Shown here one piece after another: positions 8,087-17,477 of a DNA stretch of 64,000 nt (its first letter is position 1; every line of letters begins with the position of its first letter). The position numbers were made by a program, and so were the translations under genes. A model generated the notes under the pieces. That model was not told the origin of the DNA and did no database searches. It saw only the letters and a list, made by a program, of their open reading frames with translations. The stretch is from positions 62,001-126,000 of the forward strand of contig NZ_JMPJ01000076.1 in the NCBI RefSeq assembly GCF_000735345.1, given 5' to 3'. The stretch is from Ewingella americana ATCC 33852 (GTDB lineage: Bacteria; Pseudomonadota; Gammaproteobacteria; Enterobacterales; Enterobacteriaceae).

Positions 8087-9721
8087 ATGCGATTCACCAT
8101 TCGCACGCGACTGATCGGCATCGTCAGTTTGCTGTGTATTTTGCTAGCAATCACCACGGGGTGGGGGATCATCGGATTACGCGCAGCCGACCAGAGAGCC
8201 ATATCCACTTACCGTACCGAACTACTTCCTCTGCAACACTCCGCCAAGCTTTACCGACTGACACAGCTTCAGTCCGCCACCTTGTTTGAAACGCTGCGCT
8301 ACTGGACCGATAGCGATGAAGTGAGCCAGCGGATGCAGCAAATCGACACGTACCGCAAACAAATCGTCGCCGAGCAGAAGGGCTATCAGTCAACGCCGAC
8401 GGTTTCTGGCAGTGCATCTTTGCGCCAAAACTTTCTCAAAGACCTGTCAAATTATCAGGTCGCGCTGAGTGACGCGGGTATTCTGTTGTCCTCCGGCAAT
8501 CCATCCGGAGCCTTAGTGATTATTGAAACTCGCCTGCGCTCGGGCAGCCTCGCGCTGCAAAAAGACATCGATGCGCTGGATAACCTGATGCGCCAGCAGG
8601 CCGAAGCAAACTACAGCGCCAGCTCTAATGCCTTTAACACTATGCGCAACAGTATGTTAGGCATTCTCGCCGCTGGGATACTGATTGCCTTAATTGCAGG
8701 AGGCCTGCTGATTCGCTCACTGACAGCGGCTATCCGCCGGGCTAAACGCCTTGCCGAATCGATATCGGCAGGTGGTTTGAATCACCATATCGGCGATATC
8801 CCACGGGATGAGATGGGCGGATTGATGCAGGCGCTGGCGCAGATGGACGCCCGGCTGTCATCAATAGTACGCGACGTGGGAGAGAGCGCTCAGGCACTAA
8901 GCCAGGCGGCAGAACAGATGGCCGAGGGAAATCATGATTTGTCGGCCCGAACGCACTCGCAGGCAAGCTCTCTTGAACAAACCGCAGCCAGCATGGAGCA
9001 GATGACGGCAACGGTGAAATTCAATGCTGATAATGCTTCGCAGGCCAGCCAGTTAGTCCAAAACGTACGCCAACATGCTCAAAAGGGCAGTGCGGTATTA
9101 AGTGACGCTGTCACGGCGATGCAAGATATTGAGCAGTCGAGCAAGAAGATTGGTGATATTAACCGCGTTATTGATGAAATTGCTTTCCAAACTAACTTGC
9201 TGGCGCTGAACGCGGCGGTTGAAGCTGCCCGCGCCGGTGAGCAAGGCAGAGGATTTGCCGTGGTAGCCTCTGAGGTCCGCCAACTGGCGCAGCGATCGGC
9301 AAAAGCGGCGCAGGAGATTAAAACTCTGATTCAGGCCAGCGTCAGCAAAGTGGATATCGGCAGCAAGCTGGTGCTGCGTTCAGGTGAAACCCTGAATGAA
9401 ATCAACGATGGGTTAGTGAAAGTCGTGGATTTTGTGGCTGAGATTGCCGTAGCCAGTAACCAACAGTCGAGCGGGATCACGCAGGTAAATGTCGCCATTG
9501 TGCACATGGAGAGTGCCGTCCAGCAAAACGAGGCGCTGGTTGAAGAGGCTACTGCCGCCAGCCAGACGGTAAATGCTCATGCCAGCAAATTGGTGGAGAA
9601 AATGGCTTTCTTCCATTTAAAGAAAGCGCCGACCACCGCGCAAATTGAAGAGAGTAAGCAGCCGGTTATTGAACCAGTCAAGACCGCGCCCCCTGTTACG
9701 CTGGAGCCGGTTAATGCTTGA
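8087..9721 (+). CDS. Methyl-accepting chemotaxis protein
   Basis: Inner-membrane chemoreceptor of 544 residues. I chose the ATG at 8087 (GGAG six bases upstream) over the ATG at 8075. A first membrane helix spans residues ~8-30, followed by a periplasmic four-helix ligand domain, a second helix near 190-212, a HAMP region, and the signalling domain with the highly conserved hairpin [23 protein letters not shown] near 366-388. The stop overlaps the start of the following binding-protein gene, so the two are probably co-translated. Its promoter must lie in or next to the end of the box array. Confidence 0.93.
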   Translation: MRFTIRTRLIGIVSLLCILLAITTGWGIIGLRAADQRAISTYRTELLPLQHSAKLYRLTQLQSATLFETLRYWTDSDEVSQRMQQIDTYRKQIVAEQKGYQSTPTVSGSASLRQNFLKDLSNYQVALSDAGILLSSGNPSGALVIIETRLRSGSLALQKDIDALDNLMRQQAEANYSASSNAFNTMRNSMLGILAAGILIALIAGGLLIRSLTAAIRRAKRLAESISAGGLNHHIGDIPRDEMGGLMQALAQMDARLSSIVRDVGESAQALSQAAEQMAEGNHDLSARTHSQASSLEQTAASMEQMTATVKFNADNASQASQLVQNVRQHAQKGSAVLSDAVTAMQDIEQSSKKIGDINRVIDEIAFQTNLLALNAAVEAARAGEQGRGFAVVASEVRQLAQRSAKAAQEIKTLIQASVSKVDIGSKLVLRSGETLNEINDGLVKVVDFVAEIAVASNQQSSGITQVNVAIVHMESAVQQNEALVEEATAASQTVNAHASKLVEKMAFFHLKKAPTTAQIEESKQPVIEPVKTAPPVTLEPVNA

Positions 9722-11027
9722 TTTCAAATGGTTAAAATGGGTGTTATCTCCGGCGTTAGCGGCGTTTAGCCTGAATGCTCATGCTGTGATCACCTTGAAA
9801 ATCGCCACCATCGCCAATGGTGACATGACCATCATGCAGCAGCTTTCAAGCAGTTATGAGCAGGCTCATCCTGATATCAAGCTTGAGTGGCACGTGATGA
9901 ATGACGGCGAACTGCGCAAGCAGGTGCTGAGCGACATGAGCAGCGGCAAGGCCAACTTTGACGTGATAACCGTAGGCACTTATGAAGTCCCGCTGTGGGG
10001 GCAAAAAGGTTGGCTAACGCCACTGGAAAACTTGCCCGCTGATTACCACGTTGACGACTTACTCAAGCCCATTCGCAGCGCTTTATCATGGCAGGACAGG
10101 CTCTACGCCTTGCCTTTCTATGGTGAAAGCAGCATGACTTATTACCGTAAAGACCTGTTCACGGCTAAGCATCTGACCATGCCAGATAACCCAAGCTGGG
10201 ATGAAATTAAAAATCTGGCTGCTCAACTGACGGATAAATCACAAGGCGTTTACGGACTTTGCCTCCGCGGGCTGGCGGGCTGGGGTGACAACGTCGCGTT
10301 GGTGACTACCATGGCCAATGCCTATGGGGCGGAGTGGTTCGACGCTGACTGGAAACCCCATCTGGATAGCGATGAATGGCGTAACGTCTTAAAAGATTAC
10401 GTTTTTCTGCAGCAAAATTATGGCCCGCCGGACGCTAAGTCGAACAGCTTTGGGCAAAACCTGAAGCTATTTTCACAGGGTAAATGTGCGATGTGGGTCG
10501 ATAGTACGGTGGCGGCGGGCATGGTGACCAATCCGCAAATCTCGATGGTGGCGGATAAGGTCGACTTTGCGCCAGCTCCGGTGGCGATTTCCGCTAACGG
10601 TTCGCACTGGCTTTGGGCTTGGTCGCTGGCCGTGCCGCAAAGCAGCAACCAAAAAGCACAGGCGCAGGCCTTCATTACGTGGGCGACGTCACCCGCTTAT
10701 ATTCAACAAGTGGCGCAGACGGTAGGTTGGGGCGCAATTCCTCCCGGCAGCCGTAACTCGACTTATGCCGAACCACATTATCTAAAGCTGGCTCCTTACG
10801 CGGCAAGGGTGAAACAGGCCTTGGAAACCGCCACCCCCGAGCAGCCAACGCTGTTCCCGGTACCTTATCAGGGCGTGCAATATGTCAGTATTCCGGGCTT
10901 TGATCAGATGGGAGACGCAGTGGGTAAGAATATCTCGGCACTTCTGGAAGGTAAGATGTCGTTGGATGAGGTGTTAAATGCTAACCAACAGGCCGTGACG
11001 GCAATTTATCAGGCGGAGAATCATTGA
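9714..11027 (+). CDS. Extracellular solute-binding protein, family 1 (sugar/polyol type), no ABC partners nearby
   Basis: Periplasmic binding protein of 437 residues from the ATG at 9714, with GGAG seven bases upstream and an 8-bp overlap with the chemoreceptor gene. A signal peptide covers residues 1-24 (hydrophobic core, cleavage after A-H-A). The fold signature includes [11 protein letters not shown] near 83-93 and [15 protein letters not shown] near 130-144, as in sorbitol/mannitol-type proteins. No permease or ATPase is adjacent. Translational coupling to the receptor suggests that it presents a ligand for chemotaxis, as MalE does for Tar, though it may also serve a distant transporter. 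Its last codons are already part of the second GATT/AATC array. Confidence 0.85.
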   Translation: MLDFKWLKWVLSPALAAFSLNAHAVITLKIATIANGDMTIMQQLSSSYEQAHPDIKLEWHVMNDGELRKQVLSDMSSGKANFDVITVGTYEVPLWGQKGWLTPLENLPADYHVDDLLKPIRSALSWQDRLYALPFYGESSMTYYRKDLFTAKHLTMPDNPSWDEIKNLAAQLTDKSQGVYGLCLRGLAGWGDNVALVTTMANAYGAEWFDADWKPHLDSDEWRNVLKDYVFLQQNYGPPDAKSNSFGQNLKLFSQGKCAMWVDSTVAAGMVTNPQISMVADKVDFAPAPVAISANGSHWLWAWSLAVPQSSNQKAQAQAFITWATSPAYIQQVAQTVGWGAIPPGSRNSTYAEPHYLKLAPYAARVKQALETATPEQPTLFPVPYQGVQYVSIPGFDQMGDAVGKNISALLEGKMSLDEVLNANQQAVTAIYQAENH

Positions 11028-11126
11028 ATCTTGAGATTTTATGATTAGGTGATTATAGGATTCAAAAATCCCATAATCCTGAGATTTTAAGATGCTTGGA
11101 TTATGGGATTGATTGATGCAATGATT
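11019..11126. repeat. Satellite block of the 8-bp GATT/AATC array
   Basis: Fourteen consecutive 8-bp slots starting at 11019; twelve hold exact GATT or AATC, and the other two (11091, 11115) hold GATG. The phase is unbroken over 108 bp. It starts in the last two codons of the binding-protein gene. Same architecture as the main array 3 kb upstream. Confidence 0.85.
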
Positions 11127-11678
11127 AGTTATCAGCGACTTGCAGAATAACCTGCCAATCCATGACTAATTTTAACAGCAAGCAGGCGGAGCAAACGAAG
11201 ATTATAGTTTTGTACATTGGGGCGTCATAAGTGTGATGGATGTCTCATTTTATCAGTCGGCTAAAAATTTAGAACAACCATTTTCTGATTTTCACTCCTG
11301 CTTTTGTGAAAAGCGCATTTATTGCTATCCAATCAGTCGCCACTGCCAACTTGGTCGGCACAGAAAATGTAACTCAGCGAATCCCAACCCCCGCAACAAC
11401 CCTAGCGGCAGTAAGCCATTTGTGCGTTTATCACGCGAAGGCCCTAAAGTGCCAAGTTGTCATCCTTTAGCCTGAATTAACAATGACTACTGTATAGAAC
11501 TTATGCGCGTGGCGAGGGTGAAAACGTCTGAAACATAGTCTATCTGTGCGCTCCGAGGGCGCTAAACTTCAATATTGCAGCAGTGTTTGTTATATTATTG
11601 TCCAATTGACGTTCAGCATTTTGGCGTATTTGACTAAAGCCAATATACTTTTAGAACTTCGTCGCTCAGGACAATGAC
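11127..11678. other. Intergenic region without a supported gene
   Basis: About 550 bp, moderately AT-rich, leading into oqxR. The only ORF of note (11233-11475) has no family resemblance, odd composition (many Cys, Pro and Arg) and no ribosome site. The oqxR promoter should lie near the right end; I could not fix its boxes. Confidence 0.5.
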
Positions 11679-12173
11679 ATGTTAGATTTTCGCTTTCCGA
11701 CTGCAATGCAAATGGTACTCAGCGTCGCCGTAGCCGAAAAAACCGGCGTACGTGCAACCAGTGCGGTTTTGGCTAAGGTTCTGGAAGCTAACCCCAGTTT
11801 TATTCGCAAGTTGATGGTTCCGCTAACGCGTAACGGCATTATTGTCTCGACGCTTGGCCGTACCGGTTGCATCACTCTCGGCCGCCCGACGGATCAAATC
11901 ACCCTGCGTGACATTTACACCGCCGTGATTGATGACAAACGCATTTGGGCTTCCCGCCCGGCGGTGGAGGCTAAGTGCTTGGTGAGCGCCAACGCCTGCT
12001 GGTACTTCAAATCGGTCGTTAGCGAAGCTGAAGAAGCTTCTTTGGCCGTGCTGGCTCGCCACACCGTGGCCGACGCGCTGAGTGAGTTTGAGTGCAATGA
12101 CACTCGCAGCTGGTGCAGCGATAAGAAAAACGCCTGCACGGAACAGGATGAAGAAGCTTCCGCCGAGAAATAA
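11679..12173 (+). CDS. oqxR: Rrf2-family repressor OqxR
   Basis: A 164-residue Rrf2/BadM-type winged-helix regulator. The N-terminus M-L-D-F-R-F-P-T-A-M-Q-M-V-L-S-V-A and the segment V-S-A-N-A-C-W-Y-F match what I recall of OqxR, which in Klebsiella lies next to oqxAB and represses the pump. The recognition helix lies near 35-60 (V-L-E-A-N-P-S-F-I-R-K-L-M). Cysteines occur at the C-terminal half, but the three-Cys spacing of IscR/NsrR iron-sulfur sites is not clearly present. The gene converges on oqxB across a shared terminator. Confidence 0.85.
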   Translation: MLDFRFPTAMQMVLSVAVAEKTGVRATSAVLAKVLEANPSFIRKLMVPLTRNGIIVSTLGRTGCITLGRPTDQITLRDIYTAVIDDKRIWASRPAVEAKCLVSANACWYFKSVVSEAEEASLAVLARHTVADALSEFECNDTRSWCSDKKNACTEQDEEASAEK

Positions 12174-12227
12174 GCTAAGGCAGCTTTCATTGAGAATCAG
12201 TGCTCAGTGTTGTTTGAAACTGAGCCA

Positions 12228-12262
12228 TAAAAAAGGCCGGGTTATTAACCCGGCCTTTTTGC
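12228..12262. terminator. Bidirectional terminator between oqxR and oqxB
   Basis: AAAAAGGCCGGGTT and AACCCGGCCTTTTT pair around a short AT-rich loop. The A-run and T-run serve both convergent genes. Confidence 0.93.
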
Positions 12263-12278
12263 TTTCTGCTATTTACCT

Positions 12279-15200
12279 TCAGGCAGTCACGGTTTCTTGA
12301 CGATCTTTACGTGTTACCAGTCGGCGCAAGGCCACGTAGAACACAGGCGTCAGGAACAGGCCAAACAGGGTTACCCCCAGCATGCCGGAGAACACGGTAA
12401 TACCCGTGACTCCGCGCACTTCCGCACCCGCGCCGTGGCCCAGAATCAGCGGAATAGTCCCCGCAATAAAGGCAATCGACGTCATGACGATAGGGCGCAG
12501 ACGCAGGCGACACGCCTCAAGCGCCGCTTCGACAATCCCTCTGCCTTGCATTTCCAGCTCACGGGCGAACTCGACGATAAGAATGGCGTTCTTACAAGCC
12601 AGCCCCATCAACACCACCAGCCCAACCTGCACGAAGACGTTATTGTCACCGCCGGTGAGCCACACGCCAAACAGCGCGGAGAGCATGGTCATCGGCACGA
12701 TCAGAATGACCGCCAGTGGCAATGTCCAGCTTTCATACAGCGCCGCCAGCACCAGGAACGCCAACAGGATGGCTACCGGGAAGACGATCAGCGCCGCGTG
12801 GCCCTGCGTTGATTGCTGATAGCTCAGGTCAGTCCATTGGATATTCATGCCGTTCGGCAAGACTTTATCCGCCAGCTCGCTCACCTTGGTCATGGCTTCG
12901 GTCGAAGACAACACGCGCGGATCGGCATCACCAATAATGTCCGCCGCCGGGAAGCCGTTATAACGAATCACCGGGTCTGGGCCATAAGTGGTGGTGATGT
13001 TCACCATGCTGCCAATCGGCACCATTTCACCTTTGTCATTGCGGGTGCGCAGGTTGGAGATATCTTCAATCGTTTGACGATATGGACCATCGGCCTGCGC
13101 CATCACTTTATAAGTACGGCCGTAGCGGTTGAAGTCGTTAACGTAGGTCGAACCGAGGTAAGTTTGCAGCGTGCTGAATAAATCATCCAGCGACACGCCC
13201 TGAGCCTTGGCTTTATCACGATCAATCTTGGCATCCAGCTGTGGAACGTTGGCCTGATAAGACGAAATCGGGAAGCCCATGCCGTGGGTCTGCATGATGC
13301 CGCCGGACATGGTATTGATCGCGGTTTGCAACGCACCATAGCCCAGACCCGCGCGGTCCTGAATATACAGTGAATAGCCGGAACCCTGACCTAAACCAAG
13401 AATTGGCGGTGGCATAATAGAGAAGGCAAAACCTTCCTGAAGCTGCGAAATCTTGGCATTGATTTCCGCATTGATCGCCGCCGCGGTGCGGGTGCGCTCA
13501 TTGAGCGGTTTCAAGGCAAAGAACACCGTCCCGGTATTCGGCGTATTGGTGAATTGCAGCGCATTCAGGCCGGGGAAGGCGACTGAATCACTCACGCCGT
13601 CCACGCTCAACCCAATCTCACTCATCTTGCGGATCATCGCATCCGTACGCTCAAGGGAGGCACCTTCTGGCATCTTCACGCCGCCAATCAGGTACATCTT
13701 GTCTTGGGTCGGAATAAAACCACCCGGCACCAGTTTGAACATAAAGGCCGCGCCGCACAGCAGCAGCAGGTAAACCACGAACACTGAACCTCGACGGTGA
13801 AGCGTACGGGAAACCGCGCCCTGATAGCGTTCAGAACTTTTATGGAAGAAACGGTTGAACGGACGGAACAGCCAGCCGAACAGGCGATCGATGATTCGCG
13901 TCGGAACATCTTTCTTCGCGCCGTGAGGTTTGAGCAACAGCGCAGCCAACGCCGGGGAGAGCGTCAGGGAGTTGATCGCCGAAATCACGGTTGAAATGGC
14001 AATGGTGACCGCAAACTGCTTATAGAACTGGCCGGTCACGCCTGACAAGAAGGCCATCGGCACGAATACCGCGCAGAGCACCAAGGCAATGGCGATAATT
14101 GGCCCAGACACTTCGCGCATCGCCTGATGAGCGGCCGCCAGCGGCGAGAGTCCTTCCTCTATGTTCCTCTCGACGTTTTCCACCACCACAATGGCATCAT
14201 CCACCACGATCCCTATCGCCAACACCAGCCCGAATAGGCTTAGCGTGTTGAGCGAGAAACCGAGTAGATAGAGCACGCTAAAGGTACCGACCACCGAAAT
14301 AGGCACCGCCAGCAGAGGGATGATCGACGCACGCCAGGTTTGCAGGAACAGAATCACCACCAGCACGACCAGCAGCACGGCCTCAAGCAGCGTATGAACT
14401 ACCGCGCTGATGGAGTCACGCACAAACACGGTTGGGTCGTAAGGCGCTTTCCAGGTCATGCCTTCTGGGAAACGCGTTGCCAGCTCGGCCATTTTGTCGC
14501 GCACGGCGTCAGAAAGGTTAATGGCGTTGGCGCCCGGCGCTTGGAAGATACCAATCCCCACCGCATCTTTGTTGTTCAACTGGGAACGCAGCGCGTAGTT
14601 GCCCGAGCCCATCTCAATGCGAGCCACGTCGCGCAGGCGCACCACGGTGCCATCATCGCTGGTTTTCAGGATGATATTGCCGAACTCTTCTTCATTTTGC
14701 AGGCGACCTTGGGCGTTAATCGACAGCAGATAGTCGCTTTTGGTCGGCATCGGCTCTGCGCCAAGCTGACCGGCAGAGACCTGAACGTTCTGCTCGCGCA
14801 TCGCATTGACCACGTCAGAAGCCGTTAAGCCGCGCGACGCCACTTTGTTCGGATCAAGCCAGACGCGCATCGCGTACTCACCGGCACCGAAAATTTGCAC
14901 CTGACCGACACCCGGCAGACGCGCTAACTCATCTTTCACTTTCAGCGTGGCGTAGTTACTCAGATACAGCGAGTCGTACTTGCCGGAAGGGGAGAACAGA
15001 TGCACCACCAGCGTCAACGTTGGCGACTGCTTCTGGGTGGTGATCCCTTGGCGAATAACGTCCTGCGGCAATCTAGCCTGCGCCTGAGACACGCGGTTTT
15101 GCACCTGAACCTGCGCCTGATCCGGGTCTGTACCCGGACGGAAAGTCACGGTGGTGACCAGCACGCCGTCAGAACCAGCCACAGATTTCATGTACATCAT

Positions 15201-15428
15201 GTTCTCAACGCCGTTGATCGACTCTTCCAGTGGCGTAGCCACGGTGTCGGCGATCACTTTCGGGTTGGCACCCGGATACACGGCGCGCACCTGCACGCTC
15301 GGCGGTACCACGTCTGGGTATTCGCTGATCGGCAGAAGCGGGATGGAGATTAAGCCACCAACAAAAATCAGGATCGACAGAACCGCGGCAAAAATCGGTC
15401 TGTCGATGAAAAAGCGGGAAAAGTCCAT
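12279..15428 (-). CDS. oqxB: RND multidrug efflux transporter OqxB
   Basis: Inner-membrane proton-driven RND pump, 1049 residues, the standard HAE1 length. The start M-D-F-S-R-F-F-I-D-R-P-I-F-A-A-V-L begins TM1. TM4 contains the proton-relay pair in G-I-V-V-D-D-A-I-V-V-V-E-N near 402-414. Long porter loops and two six-helix repeats are evident, and the C-terminus reads V-F-Y-V-A-L-R-R-L-V-T-R. The sequence agrees closely with Klebsiella OqxB as I recall it, better than with AcrB. It follows oqxA by 23 bp. OqxAB exports quinolones, chloramphenicol and other drugs through an outer-membrane TolC-type channel, which is not encoded here. Confidence 0.93.
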   Translation of the reverse strand: MDFSRFFIDRPIFAAVLSILIFVGGLISIPLLPISEYPDVVPPSVQVRAVYPGANPKVIADTVATPLEESINGVENMMYMKSVAGSDGVLVTTVTFRPGTDPDQAQVQVQNRVSQAQARLPQDVIRQGITTQKQSPTLTLVVHLFSPSGKYDSLYLSNYATLKVKDELARLPGVGQVQIFGAGEYAMRVWLDPNKVASRGLTASDVVNAMREQNVQVSAGQLGAEPMPTKSDYLLSINAQGRLQNEEEFGNIILKTSDDGTVVRLRDVARIEMGSGNYALRSQLNNKDAVGIGIFQAPGANAINLSDAVRDKMAELATRFPEGMTWKAPYDPTVFVRDSISAVVHTLLEAVLLVVLVVILFLQTWRASIIPLLAVPISVVGTFSVLYLLGFSLNTLSLFGLVLAIGIVVDDAIVVVENVERNIEEGLSPLAAAHQAMREVSGPIIAIALVLCAVFVPMAFLSGVTGQFYKQFAVTIAISTVISAINSLTLSPALAALLLKPHGAKKDVPTRIIDRLFGWLFRPFNRFFHKSSERYQGAVSRTLHRRGSVFVVYLLLLCGAAFMFKLVPGGFIPTQDKMYLIGGVKMPEGASLERTDAMIRKMSEIGLSVDGVSDSVAFPGLNALQFTNTPNTGTVFFALKPLNERTRTAAAINAEINAKISQLQEGFAFSIMPPPILGLGQGSGYSLYIQDRAGLGYGALQTAINTMSGGIMQTHGMGFPISSYQANVPQLDAKIDRDKAKAQGVSLDDLFSTLQTYLGSTYVNDFNRYGRTYKVMAQADGPYRQTIEDISNLRTRNDKGEMVPIGSMVNITTTYGPDPVIRYNGFPAADIIGDADPRVLSSTEAMTKVSELADKVLPNGMNIQWTDLSYQQSTQGHAALIVFPVAILLAFLVLAALYESWTLPLAVILIVPMTMLSALFGVWLTGGDNNVFVQVGLVVLMGLACKNAILIVEFARELEMQGRGIVEAALEACRLRLRPIVMTSIAFIAGTIPLILGHGAGAEVRGVTGITVFSGMLGVTLFGLFLTPVFYVALRRLVTRKDRQETVTA

Positions 15429-15451
15429 AATTCAGGATTCTCTTTCAGGGC

Positions 15452-16657
15452 TTAGTTAGAAGCGACAGTTGAAGCCATATCAATCGTCTTGGCATTCACC
15501 GGCATGCCCGGCATAAACACCTTCTGCACACCATCGACGATGACTTTGTCACCGCTGACTAAACCTTTTTGCACAATACGCAGACCTGAATACTGACGGC
15601 CCAATTCGACATCGCGACGCTGCGCCTTGCCATCTTTATCAAGCACATAGACAAACTTGCGGTCTTGGTCGGTCAGCACGGCTTTATCGTTGATCAGCAC
15701 CGCGTCAAACTGCGGGCTGCCCGGCATTTGCACGCGAGCAAACAGGCCCGGCGTGAAGCGGCGTTCGCTGTTATCGAGCACGGCGCGCATACGAATAGTC
15801 CCGGTACCGGAGTTCAGCTGGTTGTCGGTAAAATCGACATAGCCGGTGTGCGGATAACCCTGTTCACCCGCCAGACCAACGTTGACCTGCAACTGGGTTC
15901 CCGGCGCGGCAATATGCTGACCATCACGGGCAAGTGACTGATAACGCAGGAAAGTGGCTTCATCTACATCAAAGTAAACGTAGACTTTGTCGAGTGACAC
16001 CAGCGTGGTGAGCACGCTCGCGCTGTCACCGGCAGTCACCAGGTTACCCACGGTTATCATGGCGCGGCTGGCGCGGCCATCGATTGGCGCGGTGACCTGC
16101 GTGAAGTCGAGATTTAACTGAGCAACATCCAGCTGGGCCTGCGCGGCAAGAACGTCGGACTGCGCTTGCGATGCGGCGGCTTTACGCTGCTCCCAGATCT
16201 CGGTGGAGACGGCCTGAGTGCCAATCAATTTCTCAGTACGGCCTGACTCGCTGCGGGTCAGATTCGCCTGATTGCGCGCGTGAACCAGCTCGGCCTGAGC
16301 CTGTTCGCGGGCGGCGCGATAGGTGCGGTCATCGATGGTGAACAGAACCTGGCCTTTTTTAACTTCCTGACCTTCGGTGTAATTCACTTTATCGATATAA
16401 CCCGATACGCGCGGGCGCAGTTGCACACTCTGTACGGCTTCAATACGGCCGTTAAAATCATCCCATTGGTTAATCTTTTTGACGACGACATCCGCCACGC
16501 TTACGCCCGGAGGGGGAGGCGGGCCATTTTTTGCTGTGCTGTTGTCGCAAGCAGTGAGAACCGTGACCAAGATCGCAACCAAAGAGAGTTGCAGTGCGAG
16601 CAGAGGCGCGCGAAGTGAGCGGCCCCGTTTAACCATTGGGTTTTGCAGACTTGCCAT
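15452..16657 (-). CDS. oqxA: RND periplasmic adaptor OqxA
   Basis: Membrane-fusion protein linking OqxB to the outer-membrane channel, 401 residues. It has a signal sequence with a lipobox ending L-T-A-C near residue 37, then a flexible G-P-P-P-P-P stretch. The lipoyl/barrel part follows (F-N-G-R-I-E-A-V, L-R-P-R-V-S-G-Y-I-D, G-Q-V-L-F-T-I-D-D), with a coiled-coil hairpin between residues ~115 and 185. The C-terminal K-V-F-M-P-G-M-P-V-N-A-K is typical of OqxA. First gene of the oqxAB operon, divergent from rarA. The ribosome site is weak (GGAAAT), consistent with low basal expression. Confidence 0.92.
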   Translation of the reverse strand: MASLQNPMVKRGRSLRAPLLALQLSLVAILVTVLTACDNSTAKNGPPPPPGVSVADVVVKKINQWDDFNGRIEAVQSVQLRPRVSGYIDKVNYTEGQEVKKGQVLFTIDDRTYRAAREQAQAELVHARNQANLTRSESGRTEKLIGTQAVSTEIWEQRKAAASQAQSDVLAAQAQLDVAQLNLDFTQVTAPIDGRASRAMITVGNLVTAGDSASVLTTLVSLDKVYVYFDVDEATFLRYQSLARDGQHIAAPGTQLQVNVGLAGEQGYPHTGYVDFTDNQLNSGTGTIRMRAVLDNSERRFTPGLFARVQMPGSPQFDAVLINDKAVLTDQDRKFVYVLDKDGKAQRRDVELGRQYSGLRIVQKGLVSGDKVIVDGVQKVFMPGMPVNAKTIDMASTVASN

Positions 16658-16875
16658 TATTTTTATTTCCAGTGAGTAAGCTCAGTCAGGCAATACAACC
16701 GGATCCTGTCATCCGGGTAACGTCCTTTGCCTGAGCGGGCTTTTGTCCGATTTGCGTCGTTCAATGACACAATTTTGCAGCGAGAAAAGAGGTGTTGCTA
16801 AATTTAAAGTATCAATGAAAGATACATTAAGTCGGGGGGATTGTAGGGAGGTCCCTAACAAAGAGCAAGAATTAC

Positions 16876-16895
16876 TGTTGCACTTTATGTGCTGT
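16876..16895 (-). promoter_or_regulatory. Candidate marbox between oqxA and rarA
   Basis: On the minus strand ACAGCACATAAAGTGCAACA fits the MarA/SoxS/Rob consensus AYnGCACnnWnnRYYAAAY at all but two conserved positions. RarA belongs to this family, so the site could serve oqxAB activation or rarA itself. The rest of 16658-17039 holds no gene that I can support. Confidence 0.4.
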
Positions 16896-17039
16896 TTTCA
16901 AAAGCGGATATCTGTGAAGCCGGTCACGGAGAAAAAGCGAAGATTTAATGCAACAATAATACTTGCATTTATCCGCAAATCCCGTCAGTCTAAAAACAGA
17001 CCAGAAACTACATTTCGTCAGAGAGACGGGAGAAATAAC

Positions 17040-17399
17040 ATGAAAACGGCTGATTTTATTCACGATTTAACTGACTGGATCGACAAGAATCTGGAAGAGC
17101 GACTGGATATCAACACCGTCGCCGAGCGAGCAGGGTACTCAAAATGGTATCTGCAACGGATGTTTAAAGAGCATACCGGCTCGGCGTTAGGCGAATATAT
17201 TCGTGCGAAAAAATTAAATATTTCTGCCGAGCGACTGGCGAACAGCGGCGAGCCCATCGTCAATGTGGCTATCTCTCTGGGCTTCGATTCCCAGCAGTCC
17301 TTCAATCGCAGTTTTAAACGTCAATTCGGCCAAACGCCGGGTGACTGGCGTAAAACACTGCACAGCCAGCCAGAACGCAGCGGCTGCATGTGTAGCTAA
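17040..17399 (+). CDS. rarA: MarA-type AraC activator RarA
   Basis: A 119-residue stand-alone double helix-turn-helix activator (MarA/SoxS/RamA size), without an effector domain. I chose the ATG at 17040, with GGGAG upstream; the open frame extends far to the left but without family similarity. HTH1 includes V-A-E-R-A-G-Y-S-K-W-Y-L-Q-R-M-F-K near residues 28-44. HTH2 includes I-V-N-V-A-I-S-L-G-F-D-S-Q-Q-S-F-N-R-S-F-K near 77-97. It is divergent from oqxA, the same arrangement as Klebsiella rarA, which activates oqxAB. Confidence 0.87.
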   Translation: MKTADFIHDLTDWIDKNLEERLDINTVAERAGYSKWYLQRMFKEHTGSALGEYIRAKKLNISAERLANSGEPIVNVAISLGFDSQQSFNRSFKRQFGQTPGDWRKTLHSQPERSGCMCS

Positions 17400-17443
17400 G
17401 TTCTCTGCGTAGATAAGACCCTTGATTAAGACTCCGCGTAACG

Positions 17444-17469
17444 ACGCCCGGCCATCAATGACCGGGCGT
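17444..17469. terminator. Bidirectional hairpin between rarA and the reductase gene
   Basis: ACGCCCGG (17444-17451) pairs with CCGGGCGT (17462-17469) around a 10-base loop; GTTAATTT follows on the plus strand. It separates two converging genes. Confidence 0.7.
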
Positions 17470-17477
17470 GTTAATTT

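Noticed and set aside
11233-11475. 80-codon ORF before oqxR
   Set aside because: No ribosome site, odd composition and no recognisable domain.
12297-12819. ORFs antisense to oqxB
   Set aside because: His/Arg/Gln-rich shadows of a highly conserved RND gene.
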